Origin: Mariniphaga sp.
Lineage (GTDB): Bacteria > Bacteroidota > Bacteroidia > Bacteroidales > Prolixibacteraceae
Length of the DNA: 36,683 nucleotides
Assembly: GCA_025355585.1 (NCBI GenBank)
Contig: JANXZJ010000146.1
Span: forward strand, 1-36,683
Direction: 5' to 3'
A model generated the notes under the pieces. It was given only the letters and a program-made list of their open reading frames with translations. It did not search any database and was not told the origin of the DNA. Numbering within the stretch: position 1 is the first letter of the stretch; each line of letters starts with the position of its first letter. The position numbers and the translations under genes are program-made. Positions 1 through 6,394 of this stretch are shown here, piece after piece.

Positions 1-176
1 TATTAAACAGGTTCCGTTTAGTATTAAACTACCTGCATTTAATATTAAATGTAATGCGTTTAATATTAAATGGAATATGTTTAGTATTAAAGTTACTTTG
101 TTTAATAGTAAACGGCATGCATTTAATATTAAACTTACCAGGTTAAACATTAAACATCCACAGTTAAACATTAAAC
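1..176. repeat. Array of AT-rich palindromes, exact 21-bp period
   Basis: Eight complete 14-bp units begin at 16, 37, 58, 79, 100, 121, 142 and 163, and a partial unit occupies 1-8, so the start-to-start distance is 21 bp every time. The consensus is (G/A)TTTAATATTAAA(C/T), a near-perfect palindrome; the last two units drift to GTTAAACATTAAAC. The seven bases between units vary freely (for example AGGTTCC, TACCTGC, GGCATGC). Because 21 bp is seven codons, one frame stays open and reads as FNIK-type heptads, but I take this as a by-product of the period. The array runs off the left edge of the window. Two helical turns per unit would put every site on one face of the DNA. Function unknown. Confidence 0.93.
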
Positions 177-237
177 AAGTCGATTCATGCATTCAACAAG
201 CTGTTTTATACCGTAAATACTCCGCTACCCACAACGT

Positions 238-375
238 CCCGATCCTACTTGTTTGTGACGAGGAGTTAGTTGTCTGTCGTTTGTAACGATAAAGCAAAAT
301 TTCCGAATTAGGAAAGCTGATGCGAAAGCTCTCAATACCATCAACATTTTCGAAATTTACTAAGCGGGATTTCAT
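238..375 (+). repeat. Dispersed intergenic repeat, copy 1 (no promoter half)
   Basis: This 138-bp unit is followed directly by a second copy starting at 376 with the same CCCGATCC beginning, so the two are tandem direct repeats. Recognisable blocks in order are an inverted repeat around GTTTGTGACG, the block TCGTTTGTAACGATAAAGC, then TTTCCGAATTAGGAAAGCTG, then CATCAACATTTTCGAAA and AAGCGGGATTTC. The promoter/leader half seen in copies 2, 3, 5 and 6 is missing here. A long minus-strand frame crosses both units only because 138 is a multiple of three. Bases 177-237, between the 21-bp array and this repeat, show nothing recognisable. Confidence 0.85.
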
Positions 376-585
376 CCCGATCCTCCTCGTTTGTAACGAG
401 GAGTTAGTTGTCTGTCGTTTGCAACGATAAAGCAAAATTTCCGAATTTGGAAAGCTGATACGAAAGCTCTCAAGTCCATCAGTATTTTCAAAATTTACAT
501 CGCGGTATTTCGTCACTTTTTAAATCGAAATACGTATATTTGAAGTAAAACTCTTTATGGGAAGTAAAGTGGTTAAATCTTGTCC
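376..585 (+). repeat. Dispersed intergenic repeat, copy 2 (with promoter and leader)
   Basis: This is a full copy. It opens with a perfect inverted repeat of nine-base arms (CTCCTCGTT - TGT - AACGAGGAG). Next come TCGTTTGCAACGATAAAGC, TTTCCGAATTTGGAAAGCTG, the TTTTCAAAATTTAC block and CTTTTTAAA. It ends with TATATTTGAAG and the leader block ATGGGAAGTAAAGTGG-TTAAATC. Copies 3, 5 and 6 show the same order of blocks in front of unrelated genes. The remainder up to the gene at 669 is AT-rich leader that is not conserved. Confidence 0.88.
516..585 (+). promoter_or_regulatory. Promoter and conserved 5' leader of the 88-aa gene
   Basis: TATATTTG at 535-542 fits the Bacteroidota -7 element TAnnTTTG. 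It is preceded by the conserved ACTTTTTAAA block but not by a clear TTTG at -33. Transcription would start near 548, leaving a leader of about 120 bases before the start codon at 669. The first 35 bases of the leader are conserved between copies and include a purine-rich GGGAAGT (GGGAGGT in other copies) and GGTTAAATC. Confidence 0.6.
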
Positions 586-668
586 TTTAGGTGCTGAACG
601 TTATAATGTGTAGTAAGATTCGCAGTAAGATGAAAATAGACTTACAATAATAACTAATAAAAATAACT

Positions 669-935
669 ATGGAACACGAACTGACAAACGAAGAAATATC
701 ACACGTTTGTATGTATATGCGAGTGATCGATTTAATGCGAAACAATCAGAAGATATTAGATGAAAATGAAGCGATCAGGATACAATATGACAAACTTTGT
801 CTATTAGTAAATCAATTAATGGAAAATTTAACCGATGAACAACGGGACGAGGTATTAGAGGAACATAAAATACAATTAGAAGAATTAGCAAAGAAAGCAG
901 CCAAAAAGCAACGCAAAAAAAATAGAAAACTATAG
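669..935 (+). CDS. Small charged protein, paralogue A
   Basis: I do not recognise the family. The 88-residue product has no signal peptide or membrane segment. It begins MEHELTNEEIS, has a hydrophobic/charged middle likely to be helical, an acidic stretch around residues 57-70 (TDEQRDEVLEEHKIQLEEL), and a Lys/Arg-rich tail (KKAAKKQRKKNRK). The heptad-like spacing of Leu/Ile suggests a coiled coil. The gene 322 bp downstream encodes a close paralogue in which the start, the CMYMRVID segment and the EEQRDEVLEEHKIQLEE segment are nearly unchanged, so purifying selection on a real protein is likely. The basic tail could bind nucleic acid, but this is only inference. It is transcribed from the repeat-borne promoter at 535-542. 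The encoding DNA is A-rich at the 3' end. Confidence 0.75.
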   Translation: MEHELTNEEISHVCMYMRVIDLMRNNQKILDENEAIRIQYDKLCLLVNQLMENLTDEQRDEVLEEHKIQLEELAKKAAKKQRKKNRKL

Positions 936-962
936 TTGAATAAATAAACAGCGTCTCAACGC

Positions 963-1170
963 TCCTCCTCGTTTGCAACAAGGAGTTATCTGTCTATCGT
1001 TTGCAACGATAAAAAGCCATCTATCCGGCTTTAAAAAACCAAGGCGACCGATCTAAAACCCATCAACATTTTCGAAACTCACGAAGCGGGCCTTCAGAAC
1101 TTTTTAAACAGGAATGCGTATATTTGAAGTGCAACTCTTCATGGGAGGTACAGCGGTTAAATCACGCCCA
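963..1170 (+). repeat. Dispersed intergenic repeat, copy 3 (with promoter and leader)
   Basis: Full copy between the two paralogous small genes. It starts with the palindrome CTCCTCGTT-TGC-AACAAGGAG (one arm changed). It continues with TCGTTTGCAACGATAAAAAG, a diverged middle, CATCAACATTTTCGAAAC, ACGAAGCGGG, ACTTTTTAAACAGGAATGCG, TATATTTGAAG and the leader block ATGGGAGGTACAGCGG-TTAAATC. The rest of the 936-1256 gap shows nothing else. Confidence 0.88.
1102..1170 (+). promoter_or_regulatory. Promoter and conserved 5' leader of the 91-aa gene
   Basis: TATATTTG at 1119-1126 matches the Bacteroidota -7 box. It is followed by GAAGTGCAACTCTTC, whose GAAG/CTTC ends could pair as a small hairpin, and then by GGGAGGT, which looks like a strong ribosome-binding site. 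An open reading frame starting at the ATG at 1141 would encode a 37-residue peptide ending just before the gene at 1257; whether it is translated is unknown. Confidence 0.6.
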
Positions 1171-1256
1171 TTAGTTGCAAATCGTTTTAATGAGTACAGG
1201 AAGATTCGCCCTAAGATAAAAATGGAACAAATAAACATAAATAATAAGAAATAATT

Positions 1257-1532
1257 ATGGAACGCGATCTGACAAACGAAGAAATCTCACAGCTTTGTAT
1301 GTATATGCGTGTGATCGATTTTATGAGAAAGAATCAAAAGGTATTAGACGAAAATGCAGAGATGAAGAAGAATTATGACAAACTTTGTCTGACAGTAAAT
1401 GAATTAATGGAAAATATTTCGGAAGAACAACGGGACGAAGTATTAGAAGAACATAAAATACAATTAGAAGAAATAGCAAAGGAAGAAGCAAAAAAGCAAC
1501 GCAAAAAAAATAACCGAACATTAAATAAATAA
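1257..1532 (+). CDS. Small charged protein, paralogue B
   Basis: This 91-residue product is a tandem paralogue of the protein encoded at 669-935. Long identical blocks occur at the N terminus (LTNEEIS), in CMYMRVID, in YDKLCL and in EEQRDEVLEEHKIQLEE, and both end in a Lys/Arg-rich tail. There is no signal peptide and no cysteine pair or catalytic motif. The overall pattern is a cytosolic helical or coiled-coil protein with an acidic middle and basic end. The upstream repeat was duplicated together with the gene, so the pair probably arose by tandem duplication. Function not recognised. Expression is expected from the box at 1119-1126. Confidence 0.75.
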   Translation: MERDLTNEEISQLCMYMRVIDFMRKNQKVLDENAEMKKNYDKLCLTVNELMENISEEQRDEVLEEHKIQLEEIAKEEAKKQRKKNNRTLNK

Positions 1533-1591
1533 GCAACCTCTTCCTGACTGTCAAAATAAGATTGAAGCAATTTAAAATGGCATAAAGTCGA

Positions 1592-1710
1592 GCTCCTCCC
1601 CGTTTGCAATTCCGAAGCATCGGCAACACTTTTTTTCGGGGATGCGTTAATTGTCAGTCTTTTAAAACGACAAAAGTAATACTTCCCTATTTGTAAGCTA
1701 ATGTGACAGA
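1592..1710 (+). repeat. Dispersed intergenic repeat, diverged copy 4
   Basis: Only the upstream half is recognisable. CTCCTCCCCGTTTGCAA corresponds to the opening palindrome, and GACAAAAGTAATACTTCC then TTTGTAAGCTAATGTGACAG corresponds to the GATAAAAGCAATCCTTCC and TTTGGAAAGCTGATGCGACAG of the best copy. An insertion of about 40 bp containing GCATC...GATGC arms splits the first two blocks. The TATATTTG promoter half is not present; the nearest match to a -7 box before the next gene is a weak TGTCTTTG near 1767. Confidence 0.65.
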
Positions 1711-1810
1711 TGGTATCGTCCTGAAAAAGGATAGGATGGTGCAGAAGTTACGCAACTGTTAGTTGTCTTTGATGCATCTATCAATTAACCAATCTAAAAG
1801 TAATGCAATT

Positions 1811-2332
1811 ATGCGAAAAATACAATGCTTTTATGTCCTGTTGCTGATCGGAATACTGCTAACTTCTTGTGAAAAAAGCAATTTAAACTATGAGAACAGT
1901 TTTGAGAGTAGTTATCAGGAATGGTTAAATTTTAAACAAACCTCAGGTAATTCTTACCACTATGTAGTAACAGGAGGTAGTGTGTTTGGACCTGCATGGC
2001 AAACGGATATTACAGTCACCAATGGAAAAGTCACACAACGTCATTTTAAATATACGACCGTAACCGGAATGGTAAATGTTTCTGCAGAAGTGCTGGAGTG
2101 GACTGAAAATGAGAACGAAATTAATTCACACATCAATTCCGGAGCTGCTGCTTTAACTTTAGACGAGGTTTACGGGAAAGCCCGTACCGAATGGCTGATA
2201 AAGAGAAAAGATGCCAGTGTGTATTTTGAAGCAAACAACAATGGATTGATATCATCCTGCGGGTATGTTCCGGATGGTTGTATGGATGATTGCTTTAGAG
2301 GAATTAATATTTCTTCTGTCGGGTTATTGTAA
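1811..2332 (+). CDS. Secreted lipoprotein, DUF6174-like
   Basis: I place the start at 1811 rather than 1763 because MRKIQCFYVLLLIGILLTSC is a complete lipoprotein signal with the lipobox LLTSC (Cys20). The mature protein of about 150 residues contains SYHYVVTGG, a Tyr/Val-rich strand, and the segment DITVTNGKVTQRHF. These resemble the repeated strand-plus-NGKV pattern of DUF6174-type periplasmic lipoproteins; this is resemblance by eye only. Three Cys near the C terminus (CGYVPDGCMDDC) could form disulfides. It probably sits on the inner leaflet of the outer membrane or at the cell surface. It is followed by a strong hairpin terminator at 2440-2480 and so is likely a single-gene unit. Confidence 0.8.
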   Translation: MRKIQCFYVLLLIGILLTSCEKSNLNYENSFESSYQEWLNFKQTSGNSYHYVVTGGSVFGPAWQTDITVTNGKVTQRHFKYTTVTGMVNVSAEVLEWTENENEINSHINSGAAALTLDEVYGKARTEWLIKRKDASVYFEANNNGLISSCGYVPDGCMDDCFRGINISSVGLL

Positions 2333-2439
2333 GCAAATTTTACCTGTGATAATTTGTTTTTAAAGGCCAGACGGAATCAAAGATCAGCGATGACAAGAGC
2401 AATATTTCCGGTTTTAAAAAGTTCATTCAATGCAACACC

Positions 2440-2480
2440 AGGCCCTCATTGTTTTCAAAACTCTGAGGGCCTTACTTTTT
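2440..2480 (+). terminator. Rho-independent terminator after the lipoprotein gene
   Basis: AGGCCCTCA (2440-2448) and TGAGGGCCT (2464-2472) are perfectly complementary. The loop contains a further GTTTT/AAAAC pairing, and the tail reads TACTTTTT. Stem and tail fit an intrinsic terminator for the gene ending at 2332. Confidence 0.75.
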
Positions 2481-2545
2481 AAACGATAAAGTGTATATTT
2501 GAAGTGCAGCTCTTCGCCGGAGATTCAGTGGTTAAAATCCCTGCT
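2476..2545 (+). promoter_or_regulatory. Promoter and leader of the esterase/MBL fusion gene
   Basis: TATATTTG at 2494-2501, 100 bases before the start at 2601. The conserved leader GAAGTGCAGCTCTTC (GAAG/CTTC ends can pair) and GGAGATTCAGTGGTTAAAATCC follow directly. Confidence 0.6.
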
Positions 2546-2600
2546 TCTGTCAGCTGCAAGACAATGCAAATCACACCCTTAAAACTTAATTTTCAAACTA

Positions 2601-4523
2601 ATGATGAGAAAAAACTACTTTCGGTATTTACCGGTACAATTGCCGATATTGATTTTATTGGCTTTAGGGTTTGCTTATGCCTTCAAACCTGTTAATTCGT
2701 TGAAGAATATTAGTTTGGCAGCATCAGAAATTGCGCCATTGTTTAAATCAGGAAAATACGAGGATGCCAGCGGAAATGTTTTGCGTTATCGCTTTTTTGA
2801 ACCATCACCGGCAGCTAAATCTGATAAGAAATTACCTGTTATTTTGTATTTACACGGCGAAAGTGAATGCGGAACAGACAATGAAATTCAACTGGTTGCA
2901 ACCGAATGTGCCACGATTTGGGTCGAACCCGATCATTTGGCCAAAAACCCGGTCTATGTGCTTGCGCCGCAAATTCCCAAAGGAAGTGATTGGAAAACCA
3001 AAGCTGTTTACAGCAATGTGCTTCTTTTATTAAAACAATTTATTGCAAAACACCCCGATATCGATTCCGAACGCATTTATGTTATTGGTTTTTCAATGGG
3101 AGGAACCGGGGTTTGGAATATGATTCTCAAAAACCCTGCACTGTTTGCTGCTGCAATGCCGATCAGTGGTAATGCAGATGCTTACCTTGGAAACACCTCA
3201 GCCTTCGAAAGGCTTAAAAACCTCCCTGTACTTGTTGTTCATTCCATCGATGACCCTGTTAGTCCCGTAAGTGGCGCTAACAATGCAATGGCAGCTTTAA
3301 CGGCCGCAGGTAACAAGTGTGTCGGTAACAATTCGAGCATATGGGGAATGGGTAGTGTGATCCCTGCTCACAATGCCTGGTTTCCTGCCTTCCACAACTA
3401 TGAAGTGATCTATAACTGGCTTTTTGAGCAGAGCCTTGCACGGACAGATCACGGAACGATTTCACCCAATACCCTTTTTACAACCCGGAATTTAGCCAAT
3501 GATATCAAAGAGGTTTGGGATTATTCGTTAGGAACCGCATATATCATTGAACGATCTGAAAAGGCAATTATTATTGATGCGGGTGCCGGAGATGGGAAGA
3601 TCTGGCAGTTTATAAAAGATAAAGTACTTGTAAATAAAAATAAAGACATAGAATTGATTGTCACCCATAATCACTTTGACCATATTGTTGGTCTGGCTAG
3701 CTTTGTAGGAGCGTCGCAGGTAAAGAAGGTCTATGTTCACAAAGAAGATAGCGAGGCGGTTAAAATGATGTTGGGCGCAGATGCGGGAAAGATTCAGTAT
3801 ATAACTGACGGCGACAAGATTCCGTTGGATGGTAAAGACATTGAAGTAATTAGTGTACCTGGTCACACATGGGGATCGATCGTGTTGGAGTATGGAAATA
3901 CATTGTTTACAGGTGATGCAATTGGTTCCGGCGGCGTATGGCTGTTCGGATCAGCGTTATCAATTGAAGAATACATTCAGTCGGTTCAACACCTGCTGGA
4001 TAAAACCGGAAATATTAAACTCACGGTATTGCCCGGACACACAGGCGAAAATCGTTTACCGGTTTCGGACGAATACATCCGGCAAATGCTCGCATGCGCC
4101 AAAGGTTTAGTGGACAGTTCAATTACAGGGACACCCTTCTGCCGGACATTTGCCGGTATGGTAACACTGGGAAACATCGCTACAGTTGGCCAGGCATCGG
4201 TCATTTACAACCTCAACAATATCCATCAAATTAAAGGGGCATTACGAAGTCTGACAATCAGTTCCGGCAACATAACGCCAAGGTTTGCACCTTATACAGC
4301 CTATTATGCTGCATCAGTTGATGCCGGTTTGACGAATATTTCAATTACACCTGCTGTTGTGCCTGATAGTTACCAAAGTATCACCATTAACGGAGACAAA
4401 ATAGCATCAGGAACTGCTTATACTGCAAGTCTGCCAAAGGCCGATAACCAATTTTCGATTGTAATAACAGCCGCTGATAAAACAACCCGGACTTACAATC
4501 TGACGATTACAAAAGGTAAATAA
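2601..4523 (+). CDS. Secreted esterase-metallo-beta-lactamase fusion
   Basis: The 640-residue protein begins with a hydrophobic export segment (about residues 8-28). Residues 50-285 form an alpha/beta hydrolase of the phospholipase/carboxylesterase or PHB-depolymerase-like kind: LYLHGESECG oxyanion region, nucleophile elbow GFSMGG with Ser165, acid Asp217 or Asp218 in HSIDDPVSP, and His257. Residues 305-500 form a metallo-beta-lactamase fold with HNHFDH (356-361), His422 in GHTWGS, Asp439 in TGD and His480, so the two-metal site looks complete. The last 90 residues end in FSIVITAADKTTRTYNL, typical of the cadherin-like beta-sandwich domain (PF12733). Both enzymes appear intact and should act in the periplasm or outside the cell. 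The substrate is unknown; an ester or lactone whose product is the MBL substrate is an inference from the fusion. It probably shares a transcript with the gene 13 bp downstream. Confidence 0.88.
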   Translation: MMRKNYFRYLPVQLPILILLALGFAYAFKPVNSLKNISLAASEIAPLFKSGKYEDASGNVLRYRFFEPSPAAKSDKKLPVILYLHGESECGTDNEIQLVATECATIWVEPDHLAKNPVYVLAPQIPKGSDWKTKAVYSNVLLLLKQFIAKHPDIDSERIYVIGFSMGGTGVWNMILKNPALFAAAMPISGNADAYLGNTSAFERLKNLPVLVVHSIDDPVSPVSGANNAMAALTAAGNKCVGNNSSIWGMGSVIPAHNAWFPAFHNYEVIYNWLFEQSLARTDHGTISPNTLFTTRNLANDIKEVWDYSLGTAYIIERSEKAIIIDAGAGDGKIWQFIKDKVLVNKNKDIELIVTHNHFDHIVGLASFVGASQVKKVYVHKEDSEAVKMMLGADAGKIQYITDGDKIPLDGKDIEVISVPGHTWGSIVLEYGNTLFTGDAIGSGGVWLFGSALSIEEYIQSVQHLLDKTGNIKLTVLPGHTGENRLPVSDEYIRQMLACAKGLVDSSITGTPFCRTFAGMVTLGNIATVGQASVIYNLNNIHQIKGALRSLTISSGNITPRFAPYTAYYAASVDAGLTNISITPAVVPDSYQSITINGDKIASGTAYTASLPKADNQFSIVITAADKTTRTYNLTITKGK

Positions 4524-4536
4524 TCATGAAATAGCC

Positions 4537-4938
4537 ATGATACGAATGGAAACAAAAGTTGTATTTGATTTTGCGGATGCGATTAATAACGCCAATGTGG
4601 ATAAAATTTATAGCTTAATGGCAGATGATCATCTGTTTATTGATTCTCAAGGCAATAAAATGGAAGGGAAAGAAAAGATAAAACAAGCGTGGGCTGAATA
4701 TTTTCGATTGTTTCCTGATTACAAAATAGAAATTGAAGAGATCTTCGAAAAGGATTCATCTGTTTGTGCTTTAGGCCATGCAAGCGGGACTTATAAAAAC
4801 CTGCACAACAATGAAAATAGCAATTACTGGCGAATCCCTGCTGCATGGAAAGCGATCATTAAGGACAACCAGGTAAAACATTGGCAGGTTTATGCCGACA
4901 ATCTTGTTGTGATGGACATACTAAACAGAAATAAATAG
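4537..4938 (+). CDS. NTF2-like / SnoaL-like protein
   Basis: The 133-residue product has the length and pattern of the NTF2-like superfamily. It has an N-terminal helix (FADAINNANVDKIYSLMADD), then HLFIDSQGNKMEGKEKIKQAW with the ring of aromatic residues around YFRLFPDY, and beta strands ending in WQVYADN. There is no signal peptide, so it is probably cytosolic. Members act as small enzymes or ligand-binding domains, and the activity cannot be told from sequence. An alternative start is the METK at 4546. The 13-bp gap after the esterase/MBL gene suggests co-transcription from the promoter at 2494. No terminator is evident before the next repeat. Confidence 0.8.
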   Translation: MIRMETKVVFDFADAINNANVDKIYSLMADDHLFIDSQGNKMEGKEKIKQAWAEYFRLFPDYKIEIEEIFEKDSSVCALGHASGTYKNLHNNENSNYWRIPAAWKAIIKDNQVKHWQVYADNLVVMDILNRNK

Positions 4939-4946
4939 AAAACTTC

Positions 4947-5125
4947 GATCATCCTCATTTGCAACGATAAAAGCAATCCTTCCGGTTTTGGAAAGCTGAT
5001 GCGACAGCTATAAAGTCGACAACAGTTTCGAACCACACAAAGCGGAGAATCGGAGTTTCTTTACCAGGAAGTGTATTTTTGAAGGCAATACCCCGTGGGA
5101 GGTTCAATGGTTAAAATCCCGCTCT
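4947..5125 (+). repeat. Dispersed intergenic repeat, copy 6 (with promoter and leader)
   Basis: The two opening palindromes are merged here into ATCCTCATTTGCAACGATAA. The copy continues AAGCAATCCTTCCGG, TTTTGGAAAGCTGATGCGAC, ACAGTTTCGAACCACACAAA, GCGGAGAATCGG, TATTTTTGAAGG and the leader GTGGGAGGTTCAATGG-TTAAAATCCCGC. This is the best match for the middle blocks outside copies 1 and 2. Confidence 0.85.
5074..5125 (+). promoter_or_regulatory. Promoter and leader of the deacetylase-like gene
   Basis: TATTTTTG at 5074-5081 fits TAnnTTTG. GGGAGGTTCAATG follows, with ribosome-binding-site-like spacing to an ATG at 5107-5109 that opens a short frame (MVKIPLCL...). Choosing 5213 as the real gene start gives a distance from the -7 box (131 bases) close to that of copies 2 and 3. 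Confidence 0.55.
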
Positions 5126-5212
5126 GTTTATCGTTGAAGAACGTTAAAGCAATACATACTGAAGATGGCTTCATCAGAAAAAGTTAAATTCAGGTTTAAA
5201 ATAAATATTGAA

Positions 5213-6214
5213 ATGTGCATTTTTCCAAAACGCAGATCCAACATTATAAAAGGATTACTATTTATTGTTTTTTTAATTTCAGGTAATTTTTCTTTGATCG
5301 CCGAGGAAGCAATCAGTAATTACAAAGTATATTTTGCAGTCGGCAATTTTAAAAATAAAACCATTTTTGTAATCAGGCAATTTGAACAGGCAGGAAAAAA
5401 ATTCTACCTGGGAGTTGATCCTGATAATTTGGAAACACTCATTATTCCATCGGATCTAATTTCACCGGAGACAACAGGTTGGCCGCAAATACTTATCAGG
5501 TATAACAATACATCATATGAAAGAGCGATAGAGGCGGCAAATAAACAATCATTCTCATTACAGAACTCGGGTATTATTCATGGTTTTCCGAAAGCAAAAG
5601 GGATAACGCTGACAATAGATCTTTGTCCTTCAAATAAACCGTTGGATCGGATTATTTTCACAAAATTGATCACTGAATTTCAAAAATCAGAAAAGCCGGT
5701 TCCAATCGCATTGTCCATTACAGGTAGGTTTATTCTCAATCATTTGGATGACATCAACTGGCTCAGGGATTTAATTGCATCTGATGATATTTCAGTAACA
5801 TGGATTAATCACACTTATAATCATCACTTTAATCCCAAATTACCGCTAAAGGAGAATTTCTTGTTAGCACCTGGTACTGATCTTAATTTTGAAATACTCG
5901 AAACCGAAATAGCATTGCTTCAACATGGATTTCTTCCGTCCGTATTTTTTCGTTTTCCCGGATTAGTATCTGACCATAAGGCCGTTGTTAAAGTGATCGA
6001 ATATGGTCTGATTCCTATTGGAAGCGATGCATGGCTTGCGAAAGGACAGCCAATACACGGAGGAAGTATCGTGCTGATTCATGGCAATGGAAATGAACCA
6101 TTAGGGGTGCACGATTTTATTCGATTATTGCAAAGTGAAAAATCATCAATTGTGAAAAAGGAATGGCTGTTGTATGATTTAAGGGAAAGCGTTGGGAATG
6201 AATTTCAATTGTAA
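5213..6214 (+). CDS. Secreted polysaccharide-deacetylase-like (NodB fold) protein
   Basis: From 5213 the product (333 residues) starts MCIFPKRRSNIIKG followed by a hydrophobic stretch ending SLIAEE, a good signal peptide. The in-frame start at 5165 would add 16 charged residues in front and is less likely. Counting from 5165, the C-terminal 205 residues carry the NodB motifs: Asp152 in TIDLCPS (motif 1), NHTYNH with His216 and His220 (metal ligands, motif 2), RFP at 263-265 (motif 3), SDAW 287-290 (motif 4) and LIHG with His306 (motif 5). The metal triad and catalytic base therefore appear present. Motif 1 lacks the usual second Asp (TFDDG), being IDLCPS. The family removes N- or O-acetyl groups from cell-wall or capsular sugars. 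The 110 residues before the domain are unassigned. Confidence 0.83.
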   Translation: MCIFPKRRSNIIKGLLFIVFLISGNFSLIAEEAISNYKVYFAVGNFKNKTIFVIRQFEQAGKKFYLGVDPDNLETLIIPSDLISPETTGWPQILIRYNNTSYERAIEAANKQSFSLQNSGIIHGFPKAKGITLTIDLCPSNKPLDRIIFTKLITEFQKSEKPVPIALSITGRFILNHLDDINWLRDLIASDDISVTWINHTYNHHFNPKLPLKENFLLAPGTDLNFEILETEIALLQHGFLPSVFFRFPGLVSDHKAVVKVIEYGLIPIGSDAWLAKGQPIHGGSIVLIHGNGNEPLGVHDFIRLLQSEKSSIVKKEWLLYDLRESVGNEFQL

Positions 6215-6216
6215 AT

Positions 6217-6250
6217 GCAATACCAATTTTGAAAACTGATGCGATAGTTC
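6217..6250 (+). repeat. Fragment of the dispersed intergenic repeat
   Basis: GCAATACCAATTTTG then AAAACTGATGCGATAG aligns with GCAATCCTTCCGGTTTTG and GAAAGCTGATGCGACAG of copy 6. Only this short middle block is left, directly after the stop codon of the deacetylase-like gene. No promoter half follows. From 6286 to 6394 I see nothing else. Confidence 0.55.
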
Positions 6251-6254
6251 CCAG

Positions 6255-6285
6255 GAACCTCAAGGTTCTCGAAACCTTGAGGTTC
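6255..6285. terminator. Bidirectional hairpin between convergent genes
   Basis: GAACCTCAAGGTT (6255-6267) and AACCTTGAGGTTC (6273-6285) are perfect inverted repeats around CTCGA. It lies between a + strand gene ending at 6214 and a - strand gene ending at 6395, where a shared terminator is expected. Neither side has a long U tract, so efficiency is uncertain. Confidence 0.6.
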
Positions 6286-6394
6286 TTAAAGAAATAAACC
6301 AGCGATTGCCAAATTCCGGCGTCGGTATCAACAACTCGCTGATCGCCATATGAAACAATGAATACAAGCCAATTGCCTGATGAAACCTGACTGA

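Larger units (their letters stand above)
2388..2545 (+). repeat. Dispersed intergenic repeat, copy 5 (with terminator, promoter and leader)
   Basis: Blocks recognisable here are GATGACAAGAGCAATATTTCCGG then TTTTAAAAAG (upstream half), ACTTTTTAAACGATAAAGTG, TATATTTGAAG, GTGCAGCTCTTC and the leader GGAGATTCAGTGGTTAAAATCC. In this copy the middle has been replaced by, or evolved into, a strong hairpin, so the ACTTTTT block acts both as terminator tail and as upstream promoter sequence. Confidence 0.8.

Noticed and set aside
77-286. Plus-strand frame with FNIK heptads
   Set aside because: The heptads follow from the 21-bp DNA period; palindrome conservation is at the DNA level and the variable positions do not behave like codons.
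193-516. Minus-strand frame of 107 codons with an internal duplication
   Set aside because: It lies wholly over the tandem 138-bp intergenic repeats and stays open because 138 is a multiple of three; other copies of the repeat do not keep the frame, and it runs against the promoter direction.
5091-5125. tRNA-like or T-arm-like leader (GGTTCAATGG-TTAAAATCCC)
   Set aside because: No cloverleaf can be formed and no acceptor stem or CCA end is visible; the likeness is limited to a few bases.
238-6250. Integron cassette array (single genes in one direction separated by repeats)
   Set aside because: I looked for attC core pairs (RYYYAAC and GTTRRRY) bounding the repeats and did not find them consistently; the repeats carry promoters, and no integrase gene is in view. 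A gene-variable array by another mechanism is still possible.
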